Below are positions 32,367 to 40,588 of a DNA stretch of 64,000 nucleotides, piece by piece; positions within the stretch are counted from its first letter, which is position 1; each line of letters begins with the position of its first letter. Below the pieces are notes generated by a model, which saw only the letters and a program-made list of their open reading frames with translations, ran no database searches and was not told the origin of the DNA. Location: assembly GCA_027494035.1 (NCBI GenBank), contig JAOSJQ010000001.1, positions 1,860,001-1,924,000 of the forward strand, read 5' to 3'. Source of the stretch: UTCFX2 sp002050125. GTDB lineage: Bacteria; Chloroflexota; Anaerolineae; Anaerolineales; UBA4823. The translations under genes and the position numbers were made by a program.

Positions 32367-34148
32367 TCAACCCAGGCGGGCGCGCTCTTCTTCCGCGACC
32401 GATGGCTCGAGCTTGCGGAAGAGCGGCTCGGGCTGGCGCAGCGCCGTTCCGGGTTGGAGCTGGCTGGCTTGCCAGCGGGCGCTTCCAGCGGCAGGCTTGT
32501 AGCGCAGCACGGTGTGCTCGCCCAGGGCATCCTGGCGCACCTCGGTGAATTGTTCGCCAAAGAGCTGATCGCCATACCCCAGGAATTTATGCAGGCGCTC
32601 GCTCGAGAAGGGGATGAACGGCGCGAAGAGCGTCTTGAGCGAATCGATGGCGCGCAAAGCGGTATAGATGGACTTCGCCGCGGCGGATTTGTCTTGCTTG
32701 ATCTCGAACCAGGGGGCGGTCTTGTCCAGGTAGCGGTTCACCTCGGCTGTCAGACGCAGCGCTTCGCTCAGAGCCGCCCGCAGGTGGACCGCCGCAAGCT
32801 GCCCGCCAACGCTTTCGAAGCCGGCTTCCACGGTTTGCAGGATGAGCGTGTCCTCGGGGCGCAGCTCGCCCGGAACGGGGACGCAGCCATCCCAATGTTT
32901 GTAGGCGAACGAGAGCACCCGGTTGGCGAGGTTGCCCCAGGTGGCGACCAACTCATCGTTGTTACGGCGCACGAAATCCTCCCAATCCCAATCCGTATCT
33001 TTGCTTTCGGGCATGTTGACGGTCAGGTAATAGCGCAGCGGATCGGGGTCGTAGCGCGTGAGGAAATCCAGACCCCAAACCGCCCAGTTGCGGCTGCCGG
33101 AGATTTTGCGGCTTTCCAGGTTCATGAACTCATTGGCGGGTATATCGTAAGGCAAGGTGAGGCAGGTTTGCGCGCGCTCGACGAACAGCTTTCCAAACCA
33201 ATCGCCCGCGCCGATCAACTGACCGGGCCAGTAGACCGCATGAAAGGGGATGTTATCCTTGCCGATGAAGTAATAGCCGCGCGCCTGCGGGTCGAACCAC
33301 CAGTGCTCCCAGGCGGCGCCTTTGCCCTCGATCTGCGACCATTCGACGGCGGCGGAGAGATAGCCGATCACTGCCTCGAACCAGACGTACAGGCATTTGC
33401 CCTCCCAGCCGGGGATCGGCACCGGGATGCCCCAGTCCAGGTCGCGCGTGATCGCCCGACCGTGCAGCCCTTCCGCTAGGATTTGTCCGAGCGACTGGCG
33501 CAGCACGTTCGGGCGCAAGTAACTCTCACGCTGGCGCAGAAACTCGACGATCGCCGGTTCGAGCTGCGCCAGGTCGAGGTAGAAGTGTTCGGTCTCGCGC
33601 AGTTCGGGGGTGGAGCCGTCGATTTTCGAGCGCGGGTTCAGGATCTCGTTGGCGTCCAGCAGGTTGCCGCAATTGTCGCATTGATCGCCGCGCGCGTTTT
33701 CATAGCCGCAGATGTAGCAGGTGCCCTCGACGTAGCGGTCGGGCAGGAAGCGTTTCTGGGCGGGCGCGTACCATTGTTTCTGACGTTCGGCATACAGGAA
33801 ATTGTTTTTGTGGAGCGCCAAAAAAATGTCTTGCGAGACCTTGAAATGGTTTTCGGTGTGGGTGCTGGTGAACAGGTCGTAGCAGATGCCCAGCTTCTGG
33901 AACAGTTCCAGGAAACCGGCGTGAAAGCGTTCGTACACCTCCAGCGGAGTGCTGTTCTCGGCGTCGGCGCGTACCGTGACGGGGGTCCCGTGGGAGTCCG
34001 AGCCGGAGACCATGATGATGTTATTGCCGATGAGCCGCTGGTAGCGCGCAAAGATGTCCGCCGGCAGATAAGAGCCGGTAATATTTCCGACATGAATTTG
34101 TGAGTTGGCATAGGGCCAGGCGACTGCCACCAGGATGTGTTCAGGCAT
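32367..34148 (-). CDS. metG: methionyl-tRNA synthetase
   Basis: A 593-residue class I synthetase. The HIGH-equivalent is AWPYANSQIHVGNITG, a double-knuckle zinc insert carries CYICG and CDNCG, and the signature-loop equivalent is ESRKISGSRNWAVW. The last matches the KFSTSRNW form seen in archaeal-type MetRS rather than KMSKS. The C-terminal dimerisation OB domain is absent. A convincing promoter, a Met-codon-rich leader ORF and an attenuator-like hairpin lie in its 300-base leader. Confidence 0.94.
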   Translation of the reverse strand: MPEHILVAVAWPYANSQIHVGNITGSYLPADIFARYQRLIGNNIIMVSGSDSHGTPVTVRADAENSTPLEVYERFHAGFLELFQKLGICYDLFTSTHTENHFKVSQDIFLALHKNNFLYAERQKQWYAPAQKRFLPDRYVEGTCYICGYENARGDQCDNCGNLLDANEILNPRSKIDGSTPELRETEHFYLDLAQLEPAIVEFLRQRESYLRPNVLRQSLGQILAEGLHGRAITRDLDWGIPVPIPGWEGKCLYVWFEAVIGYLSAAVEWSQIEGKGAAWEHWWFDPQARGYYFIGKDNIPFHAVYWPGQLIGAGDWFGKLFVERAQTCLTLPYDIPANEFMNLESRKISGSRNWAVWGLDFLTRYDPDPLRYYLTVNMPESKDTDWDWEDFVRRNNDELVATWGNLANRVLSFAYKHWDGCVPVPGELRPEDTLILQTVEAGFESVGGQLAAVHLRAALSEALRLTAEVNRYLDKTAPWFEIKQDKSAAAKSIYTALRAIDSLKTLFAPFIPFSSERLHKFLGYGDQLFGEQFTEVRQDALGEHTVLRYKPAAGSARWQASQLQPGTALRQPEPLFRKLEPSVAEEERARLG

Positions 34149-34241
34149 CGTAATCCTCCGTTTTGAGGTTGGCTAAACCGCGCGATCCCCGCCGCGCTGA
34201 GGCGGAATCGAGCAGGGCGCTTTCCGTTCCGCTTGTGGTGC

Positions 34242-34276
34242 ATATAAAACAGGCTGCCCGATGATGGACAGCCTGC
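34242..34276 (-). terminator. attenuator hairpin in the metG leader
   Basis: On the minus strand a 10-bp stem (CAGGCTGTCC/GGGCAGCCTG, one G-U) with loop ATCATC is followed by TTTTAT. It lies about 95 bases before the metG ATG. The upstream stretch GGCAGCC at 34324-34330 can pair with its 5' arm, so a competing antiterminator is possible. Confidence 0.6.
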
Positions 34277-34334
34277 CAGTAATTCTGAATTTCATCGTCC
34301 GATTGAAGTCCTTCTCGTGAGACGGCTGCCGCCT

Positions 34335-34439
34335 TCAGGCGCGGGGAAACATGGCTCTGCGGGGCATCATCGCCATGGAGTAATTGAGTGAGAGGTCTGT
34401 GGGTCTCAGGCACGCCATTTCAGTTGCAGCACCTTTCAT
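34335..34439 (-). CDS. Met-rich leader peptide of metG
   Basis: A 34-codon reading frame starting about 11 bases from the predicted transcription start (ATG 34439; GTG 34442 and ATG 34418 are alternatives). It contains six Met codons including the run M-A-M-M at residues 22-25 (SMAMMPRRAMFPRA). Its stop lies 4 bases before the segment that could act as antiterminator. This is the arrangement of a classic ribosome-stalling attenuator. No good Shine-Dalgarno is seen. Confidence 0.5.
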   Translation of the reverse strand: MKGAATEMACLRPTDLSLNYSMAMMPRRAMFPRA

Positions 34440-34456
34440 CACAAGAAACTGTGCGC

Positions 34457-34485
34457 AGTTTAATCTCGGAGAGGTTTTTTGTCAA
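34457..34485 (-). promoter_or_regulatory. metG promoter
   Basis: Minus strand TTGACA (34480-34485) and TAAACT (34457-34462), spacer 17 bases. The predicted transcription start is near 34450. Confidence 0.7.
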
Positions 34486-34506
34486 GCGGGTAAAAACGCG
34501 TATAAT
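34479..34506 (+). promoter_or_regulatory. promoter of the type III R-M operon, divergent from metG
   Basis: Plus strand TTGTCA (34479-34484) and TATAAT (34501-34506), spacer 16 bases. Its -35 box overlaps the -35 box of the metG promoter on the other strand, so RNA polymerase cannot occupy both at once. Confidence 0.65.
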
Positions 34507-34608
34507 GTTTATAGGGAATGTGAAGCCCTTTCGATGACAGTTTGATTCGATTGTGTACCTTAACCGCCAAACCGCTCCTTGTTATTCTGGCTTAATGATT
34601 GGGGAACT

Positions 34609-37314
34609 ATGAAACTCACCGACAACGAAAAACGCGAAATTCTCAACCACCTCGAAAAGGACCGCCCGCTGCCCGATAAGTACCGCTTCCTGCTCTTTGA
34701 CGATAAGCGCGAAGTGGAATTGATTTGGAACGGCAAAAGTAACGAAGTGACAAATATCGTTTTGCCTTTTCAAGTCATTGAGCAAGTGGACGAGCCACGC
34801 GCCGAAAAATTAGCCGATACCGCGTTACAGTTGGACTTATTCGACACGCGCGGACGACAAAAAAGCGGTTGGACAAACAAACTTATTTGGGGCGATAACA
34901 AATTAATTCTTTCGTCTTTGAAAAATGGCGCAATGAGTGAAGAAATTGAAAAGAACGGCGGAATCAAATTAATTTACATTGACCCGCCTTTTGATGTCGG
35001 CGCAGATTTCTCAATGGATATTGAAATTGGCGATGAAACATTTACGAAAAGACCAAACGTGTTGGAAGAACTCGCCTACCGCGACACCTGGGGAAAAGGC
35101 GCGGATAGTTTTATTGCCATGATTTATGAACGCTTGATACTCATGCGTGATTTACTCGCGGACGATGGAAGTATTTATGTTCATTGTGATTACAGAGTAA
35201 ATAATTATTTGAGATTGGTCTTAGATGAGATATTTGGAAAATCAGGATTCAAAAACGAAATTATCTGGTATTACGAAACATATCAAGGTGCTGTAAAAAC
35301 ATATTACCCAAGAAAGCATGATGTTATTTTCTTTTACACAAAATCGAATAATTACAAATTTGATTTACAGTATATAGGCAACCCTGAAGATTCAATTAAT
35401 TTCAAAAGATGGGAAGATTATATTGTTGATGGAAACAAAATTAAAGGTTCTAACTATCCTAAAACAGATTCAAGATTCACGATACGATTGGATAAATGGA
35501 TTAGAGACAATGGCAGGAATCCAAATGACGACGATGTAATATTTGAAATAAAAACAATGGCGGCAAATTCAGTTTGGCGAGATATAAAGCCTATTGACCC
35601 GAAAGATTTATCAAAAAAGATAGATTATCCGACACAAAAGCCAGAACCATTAATAGAGAGAATTATTAATGCATCTACTAATGAAAATGATATTGTTGCC
35701 GATTTCTTTGCTGGCTCTGGCACAACGCTGGCTGTCGCCGAAAAACTCAACCGCAAATGGATCGGTTCGGACTTGGGCAAGTTCGCCGTCCACACTACGC
35801 GCAAGCGTATGATCGGCGTGCAGCGCGAGTTGAAAGCGGCGGGCAAAGACTTCCGCGCCTTTGAAATTCTCAATCTCGGCAAATACGAACGGGCGCATTA
35901 CATCGGCTACACCCCTGTTGCTTCGCTCCTTCGAAATGACAAGGAGTCTGTCATTTCGACCGAAGGGAGAAATCCTGACCCCGCGCAAAAAGATTTCTCG
36001 GTCGCTTCGCTCCTTCGAAATGACAAGGAGTCTGTCATTTCGACCGAAGGGAGAAATCCTGACCCCGCGCAAAAAGATTTCTCGGTCGCTTCGCTCCTTC
36101 GAAATGACAAGGAGTCTGTCATTTCGACCGAAGGGAGAAATCCTGACCCCGCGCAAAAAGATTTCTCGGTCGCTTCGCTCCCTCGAAATGACAAGGAGTC
36201 TGTCATTTCGACCGAAGGGAGAAATCCTGACCCCGCGCAAGAAGATTTCTCAGTCGCTTCGCTCCCTCGAAATGACAAGGAGTCTGTCATTTCGACCGAA
36301 GGGAGAAATCCTGACCCCGCGCAAGAAGATTCCTCGCTATCGCTCGGAATGACAAGCCGAGAAGAGATCGCGCGCCGCATCCTCGAACAGAAAGAAAAAG
36401 ACTTCATCGCCTTGATTCTTCGCGCATACCGAGCCGAAGCGCTGGAAGGTTTCAGAACCTTTCACGGCAAGAAGTCGGGGCGCATGGTGACGGTCGGACC
36501 GGTCAACCTGCCCGTCACGCGCCTGTTCGTCGAGGAGATCATTTTGGAGTGTCGCCAGAAGCGCATCTCGCGCGTTGACGTGCTCGCCTTCGAGTTCGAA
36601 ATGGGCTTGTTCCCCAACGTGCAGGAAGAAGCCAAATCCAAAGGCATTGACCTGGCGCTCAAATACATTCCGCGCGAAGTGTTCGACAAACGCGCGGTCG
36701 AGAAGAACCAGGTCGTCTTTCACGATGTTTCGTATATCGAAGTCAAGCCGCTTGTCGCCCCCCTTGCCTCCCCCCATTCCAAAAAAGGAATGGGGGGAAC
36801 GTGGGGGGTTGCAGTGGAACTGACCGACTTCTCGGTTTTCTACTCACAAGATTCCGTTGAAAACGCTTCTGCCGCCTTAAAAAATGGTGGGAACAAGATC
36901 GTGGTGGAAAACGGGAAGATCATCAAAGTCTCGAAGGACCAGGCGGGCATCGTCACCCGCGAAGTCTTGACCAAGAAGTGGACGGACTGGATCGATTACT
37001 GGGCAGTGGATTTTGACTTTGAAAACAAGCGCGAGATCATTCGCGTCCGAACCGATGTCGCCCCGGGGGAACAAATCGCGCTCAAAGGCATGGAAAATCC
37101 GCAGGCAGGCTTGCCCCTGTACGAAGAAATCTGGACGGGCGATTTTATTTTTGAAAACGAGTGGCAGTCCTTCCGCACCAAGAAAGACCGCTCGCTTGAA
37201 CTTAAAACCCCGCCGCATGAAGCCCCACCGGGGCGGCGCAAGATCGCCGTCAAGGTGGTGGATATTTTTGGGAACGACACGATGAAGATTTTGGAGGTAA
37301 CGGTGGGAAAATGA
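34609..37314 (+). CDS. type III DNA methyltransferase (Mod) with in-frame repeat array
   Basis: A 901-residue adenine methyltransferase. Catalytic motif IV is IDPPFDVG, and SAM-binding motif I is VADFFAGSGTTL further on, the beta-class order. The target-recognition region between them (about 35160-35700) is visibly AT-richer than the rest. At residues about 437-580 a five-fold 28-residue repeat interrupts the protein, and a second palindrome (36770-36797) is read through near residue 725. The C-terminal part is charged and mixed alpha/beta. ATG 34609 is chosen over 34579 because MKLTDNEKREIL is the natural start. Works with Res downstream; also sufficient alone for methylation. Confidence 0.88.
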   Translation: MKLTDNEKREILNHLEKDRPLPDKYRFLLFDDKREVELIWNGKSNEVTNIVLPFQVIEQVDEPRAEKLADTALQLDLFDTRGRQKSGWTNKLIWGDNKLILSSLKNGAMSEEIEKNGGIKLIYIDPPFDVGADFSMDIEIGDETFTKRPNVLEELAYRDTWGKGADSFIAMIYERLILMRDLLADDGSIYVHCDYRVNNYLRLVLDEIFGKSGFKNEIIWYYETYQGAVKTYYPRKHDVIFFYTKSNNYKFDLQYIGNPEDSINFKRWEDYIVDGNKIKGSNYPKTDSRFTIRLDKWIRDNGRNPNDDDVIFEIKTMAANSVWRDIKPIDPKDLSKKIDYPTQKPEPLIERIINASTNENDIVADFFAGSGTTLAVAEKLNRKWIGSDLGKFAVHTTRKRMIGVQRELKAAGKDFRAFEILNLGKYERAHYIGYTPVASLLRNDKESVISTEGRNPDPAQKDFSVASLLRNDKESVISTEGRNPDPAQKDFSVASLLRNDKESVISTEGRNPDPAQKDFSVASLPRNDKESVISTEGRNPDPAQEDFSVASLPRNDKESVISTEGRNPDPAQEDSSLSLGMTSREEIARRILEQKEKDFIALILRAYRAEALEGFRTFHGKKSGRMVTVGPVNLPVTRLFVEEIILECRQKRISRVDVLAFEFEMGLFPNVQEEAKSKGIDLALKYIPREVFDKRAVEKNQVVFHDVSYIEVKPLVAPLASPHSKKGMGGTWGVAVELTDFSVFYSQDSVENASAALKNGGNKIVVENGKIIKVSKDQAGIVTREVLTKKWTDWIDYWAVDFDFENKREIIRVRTDVAPGEQIALKGMENPQAGLPLYEEIWTGDFIFENEWQSFRTKKDRSLELKTPPHEAPPGRRKIAVKVVDIFGNDTMKILEVTVGK
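35917..36336 (+). repeat. five 84-bp tandem repeats inside mod
   Basis: Units start at 35917, 36001, 36085, 36169 and 36253 and are nearly identical; a partial sixth follows. Each encodes VASLLRNDKESVISTEGRNP plus DPAQKDFS (28 residues). Each unit carries two inverted arms, TCATTTCGACC...GAGAAATC and GATTTCTC...TTCGAAATGA, so each forms a hairpin. The 84-base length keeps the frame whatever the copy number. The left arm matches the palindromic repeat that flanks the GIY-YIG gene downstream. Confidence 0.95.
36770..36797 (+). repeat. second palindromic element inside mod
   Basis: CCCCCCATTCC and GGAATGGGGGG pair around AAAAAA, within a longer C-rich/G-rich stretch (about 36757-36808). It is read in frame as ASPHSKKGMGG. 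Its sequence is unrelated to the 84-bp repeat. Confidence 0.75.
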
Positions 37315-37326
37315 GCATCCTTCCTC

Positions 37327-37453
37327 TTGTCATTTCGAAGGAGCGCCATTCCTCTCGTCATTTCGACGAGCGGAGCGAGGAGAAATCCTGACCATGCCAG
37401 GCAAAAGATTTCTCCCTTCGGTCGAAATGACAAGGCAGAGCGGCTTGAAATGA
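37327..37453 (+). repeat. palindromic repeat cluster left of the GIY-YIG gene
   Basis: TCATTTCGA occurs at about 37329 and 37358, and TCGAAATGA at about 37423. A complete hairpin spans about 37358-37431: TCATTTCGACGAG...GAGGAGAAATC on the left and AAGATTTCTCCCTTCGGTCG...AATGA on the right. It lies in the spacer between mod and the GIY-YIG gene. Confidence 0.85.
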
Positions 37454-37471
37454 CAGACAAAGAGAATCCTC

Positions 37472-37771
37472 ATGAAAGACTATGCCTTCTACGTTTACAT
37501 TCTCACGAACTGGAACAACAAAGTTATGTACATTGGTATGACCAATAATCTTGAACGGCGAATCTATGAGCATAAGAACAAACTTGTTGAAGGCTTTACC
37601 AAGAAATACAACGTGAATAAGCTCGTTTATTACGAGCACGGAACTGATGTTCAAGCCGCAATTGCCAGAGAAAAAGAAATCAAGAAATGGCGCAGAGAAA
37701 AGAAGAACAACTTGGTCGTAACAATGAATCCCGAATGGAAAGACTTGAGTTTGGAATGGTACAAGGATTAA
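37472..37771 (+). CDS. solo GIY-YIG endonuclease (UPF0213/YhbQ type)
   Basis: A 99-residue single-domain nuclease. The motif is YVYIL...MYIGMT, the catalytic arginine is in LERRIYEHK and the metal-binding glutamate in AAIAREKEIKKW. It is unusual between mod and res. Identical 29-bp direct copies of a palindromic repeat lie on both sides (37405-37433 and 37770-37798); the right copy begins within the stop codon. This suggests the gene and its repeats moved as a unit. It could equally be an accessory of the R-M system. Confidence 0.88.
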   Translation: MKDYAFYVYILTNWNNKVMYIGMTNNLERRIYEHKNKLVEGFTKKYNVNKLVYYEHGTDVQAAIAREKEIKKWRREKKNNLVVTMNPEWKDLSLEWYKD

Positions 37772-37798
37772 GATTTCTCCCTTCGGTCGAAATGACAA
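37770..37798 (+). repeat. right-hand repeat copy abutting the GIY-YIG stop codon
   Basis: Identical over 29 bases to 37405-37433 and in the same orientation. It starts with AAGATTTCTCCCTTCGG and ends with AATGACAA. Only this single arm is present, not the full hairpin. Confidence 0.9.
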
Positions 37799-37814
37799 AA
37801 CAGGAAAAACATAT

Positions 37815-40499
37815 ATGGCAATTCACCCGAAATTCCCCACATCCCCTTACGCGACCCTCGATCCTGAACAGCGTTGGTTTCCGGCTGATGAAGATTTGCG
37901 CGATTCCAGTTACGATAGACTCGTCCCGCCGCTGGTCAATAAAATCCGCAGAGAAGTAAAAAAATGGCGCGAGAAATATTATGAAGGCGCAAGCGTAACC
38001 AGCAGAGCGTTATTAAATTGGTGGTTCAACCGCCAGCATATTCGCGAAGACCTGAAAGAATTTCAGTATTATTTTGCCCAACGCGAAGCGGTTGAAACCG
38101 TCATTTATTTGTATGAGGTGGCGCAGGTCAAAGATAAATACGATCTCATGCGCTACGATTCATCGGGCGCAGTTTCAACCGGCATGTTCGATGAAGATTG
38201 GCTCAGACTGGTGGTAAAGATGGCGACGGGCAGCGGTAAAACCAAAGTAATGAGTCTATTCATTGCATGGTGTTACTTTCACAAACTCTATGAAGAAGAT
38301 TCGCAGCTTGCCACAAACTTTCTTTTGATTGCCCCCAACATCATCGTGCTTGACCGCCTGCGCGCCGACTTCGATGGTCTGAAAATATTCTTCCAGGATC
38401 CGCTTTTGCCCGATAACGGCTACGAGGGGCAAAACTGGCAGGACGATTTTCAAATGACGCTGCACATTCAGGACGACGTTTCTATTGTACGCAAAACGGG
38501 CAACCTGTTCCTGACCAACATCCACCGCGTCTACGCGGGAGATGATACCGCCCCATCTTTCGACGACGACAATCTCGAAGATTATTTTCTCGGTGTACGC
38601 CCCACGGGAAGGACCAATGAATCCAAAGTAGACCTGGGTTTGATCGTGCGTGAGATTGACGAACTGGTGGTTATCAACGACGAAGCGCACCACATCCACG
38701 ACAGCCGCCTTGAATGGTTCAAATCCATTCAAGACATACACAACCGCTTGAAACAGAAAGATCATTTTCTATCTTTGCAATTGGATGTGACCGCCACGCC
38801 CAAACACAACAACGGCGCGATTTTCGTTCAAACCGTTTGCGATTATCCGCTTGTAGAAGCCATCATACAAAACGTGGTCAAACATCCCGTCCTACCCGAC
38901 TTCGCCAGCCGCGCAAAACTCATTGAGAAGCAAAGTTCGAAATTCACTGAAAAATACGGCGATTACATTCACCTTGGCGTGGAAGAATGGCGCAAGGTAT
39001 ACCCCGAACACGAAAAACTCGGCAAGAAAGCCGTTTTATTCGTGATGACCGACGATACAAAAAACTGCGATGATGTAGCTGAATATCTGGAACACACTTA
39101 CCCCGAGTTCAAAGATACTGTGCTGGTCATTCACACCAACAACAACGGCGAAATTTCGGAATCGGGTTCAAAGAAAAGCAAGGAAGAATTGGAAAAACTC
39201 CGTAAGCAGTCCAACCAAATTGACACATGGAACAGTCCGTATAAAGTTATCGTTTCTGTATTAATGCTCAAAGAAGGCTGGGATGTGCGAAACGTAACGA
39301 CCATTGTGGGTTTGCGGGCGTATGCTGCTAAAAGCAACATTCTTCCCGAACAAACTTTAGGACGCGGCTTGCGCCGCATGTATCCTGGAGCGGATACAAC
39401 CGAATATGTCAGCGTGGTTGGAACAGAACCGTTTATGGATTTTGTCGAATCCATCAAAAGCGAAGGCGTTGAACTGGAACGGAAACCGATGGGAGCAGGC
39501 ACAGCGGGACACATGCCCATTATCATCGAGGTGGATAACGAGAATGTCAAAAAGGATATTGATAAACTCGATATTGAAATCCCCGTTCTGACCCCGCGAA
39601 TTTACCGCGAATACAAGCAGCTTGAAGACCTTGCGCTTGATTCCTTTGGCAACCAGAAAATTGAATACAAAAAATTTTCCGAAGCCGAACTGCGCGAGAT
39701 CGTCTTTCACGACATCACGACGGGCGAAATCAATCACGTCACCCATTTGGATTCCGCAGCTGTCGCCGATTATCGCAGCGTAATTGGTTATTTTGCCCAA
39801 GTGATTATGAAAGACTTGCGCCTTGTCAGCGGGTACGATGTGCTGTATGGCAAAGTGAAGGAATTTATCGGACAGCATCTTTTTACTACCGCTGTTGATA
39901 TTGACGACCTGAACACCATCCGCAACCTTTCAGAACTTGAAGCCACGAAAACGATTGTCGAAACCTTCAAGAAGAAAATCAATGAGTTAACCGTTCAAGA
40001 TAAAGGCAGCGCGGAGATACGCGACTATATCAAACTCAGGCAAACCCGCCCGTTTGTGGTCAAAGAGCAGGGTTATCTCATAGCACAAAAAAGCGTTTTC
40101 AACAAAATTGTTGGCGACAGTCACCTTGAATTATTGTTTGCGTCATTCCTTGAAAAGTGCGATGATATTATTTCCTACGCCAAAAATTATTTTGGCGTGA
40201 ATTTCAGGATTGATTACGTCAATGCCGATGGGAACATCTCAAACTACTATCCTGATTTCATCGTTAAAACAAGCCCGAAAGATATTTGTATCGTCGAAAC
40301 CAAAGGGCTTGAAGATTTAGACGTTCCGCTAAAAATGGAACGCTTGGGAAAATGGTGTGAAGATATAAACGCCGTTCAAAATAAAATCCGCTTCGATTAT
40401 GTTCTTGTGGAAGAAGAAGAATTTGAAAAGTATGCTCCGAAATCATTTGGCGAACTCGTTAATAATTTCAGGAAGTACAAAAATGAAGAGCGGGACTAA
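37815..40499 (+). CDS. type III restriction endonuclease subunit (Res)
   Basis: An 894-residue SF2 helicase-nuclease. Walker A is VVKMATGSGKTKVMS, the DEAD-like box is INDEAHHIHD, motif III is DVTATP and motif VI is LPEQTLGRGLRRMYPG. The C-terminal PD-(D/E)XK nuclease reads YPDFIVK...CIVETKG. It translocates or slides on DNA after Mod recognises the site and cuts a fixed distance away. All key motifs are intact, so the system looks functional. It is 43 bases downstream of the GIY-YIG gene. Confidence 0.93.
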   Translation: MAIHPKFPTSPYATLDPEQRWFPADEDLRDSSYDRLVPPLVNKIRREVKKWREKYYEGASVTSRALLNWWFNRQHIREDLKEFQYYFAQREAVETVIYLYEVAQVKDKYDLMRYDSSGAVSTGMFDEDWLRLVVKMATGSGKTKVMSLFIAWCYFHKLYEEDSQLATNFLLIAPNIIVLDRLRADFDGLKIFFQDPLLPDNGYEGQNWQDDFQMTLHIQDDVSIVRKTGNLFLTNIHRVYAGDDTAPSFDDDNLEDYFLGVRPTGRTNESKVDLGLIVREIDELVVINDEAHHIHDSRLEWFKSIQDIHNRLKQKDHFLSLQLDVTATPKHNNGAIFVQTVCDYPLVEAIIQNVVKHPVLPDFASRAKLIEKQSSKFTEKYGDYIHLGVEEWRKVYPEHEKLGKKAVLFVMTDDTKNCDDVAEYLEHTYPEFKDTVLVIHTNNNGEISESGSKKSKEELEKLRKQSNQIDTWNSPYKVIVSVLMLKEGWDVRNVTTIVGLRAYAAKSNILPEQTLGRGLRRMYPGADTTEYVSVVGTEPFMDFVESIKSEGVELERKPMGAGTAGHMPIIIEVDNENVKKDIDKLDIEIPVLTPRIYREYKQLEDLALDSFGNQKIEYKKFSEAELREIVFHDITTGEINHVTHLDSAAVADYRSVIGYFAQVIMKDLRLVSGYDVLYGKVKEFIGQHLFTTAVDIDDLNTIRNLSELEATKTIVETFKKKINELTVQDKGSAEIRDYIKLRQTRPFVVKEQGYLIAQKSVFNKIVGDSHLELLFASFLEKCDDIISYAKNYFGVNFRIDYVNADGNISNYYPDFIVKTSPKDICIVETKGLEDLDVPLKMERLGKWCEDINAVQNKIRFDYVLVEEEEFEKYAPKSFGELVNNFRKYKNEERD

Positions 40500-40513
40500 C
40501 ACAACGTGCAGCG

Positions 40514-40547
40514 AGCGGCGGGGATGCGCTGCCCCACGCCCGCCGCT
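40514..40547 (+). terminator. GC-rich hairpin after res
   Basis: AGCGGCGGG (40514-40522) pairs perfectly with CCCGCCGCT (40539-40547). No T-run follows. AACGTGC occurs on both sides (40503-40509 and 40548-40554), so it could be a repeat element rather than a terminator. Confidence 0.4.
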
Positions 40548-40588
40548 AACGTGCGCCTTCAGGCGGCTCAAATCAAACGGAGGTAAAA

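Noticed and set aside
34141..34413. 90-codon minus-strand frame (MPETHRPLTQLLHG...) overlapping the metG leader
   Set aside because: It runs through the terminator hairpin into the metG start in another frame, has no ribosome site and no recognisable sequence. The shorter Met-rich frame fits the promoter better.
34149..34450. T-box in the metG leader
   Set aside because: The leader has a terminator and suitable length, but the conserved GGGTGG-ACCGCG-type motif is missing.
35917..36336. Possible CRISPR array from regularly spaced repeats
   Set aside because: The units are 84-bp tandem copies with no unique spacers and are translated in frame within mod. No cas genes are nearby.
40501..40560. 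Integron attC-like site after res
   Set aside because: Hairpin arms and AACGTGC repeats are present, but the paired core sites of attC do not line up and there is no integrase.
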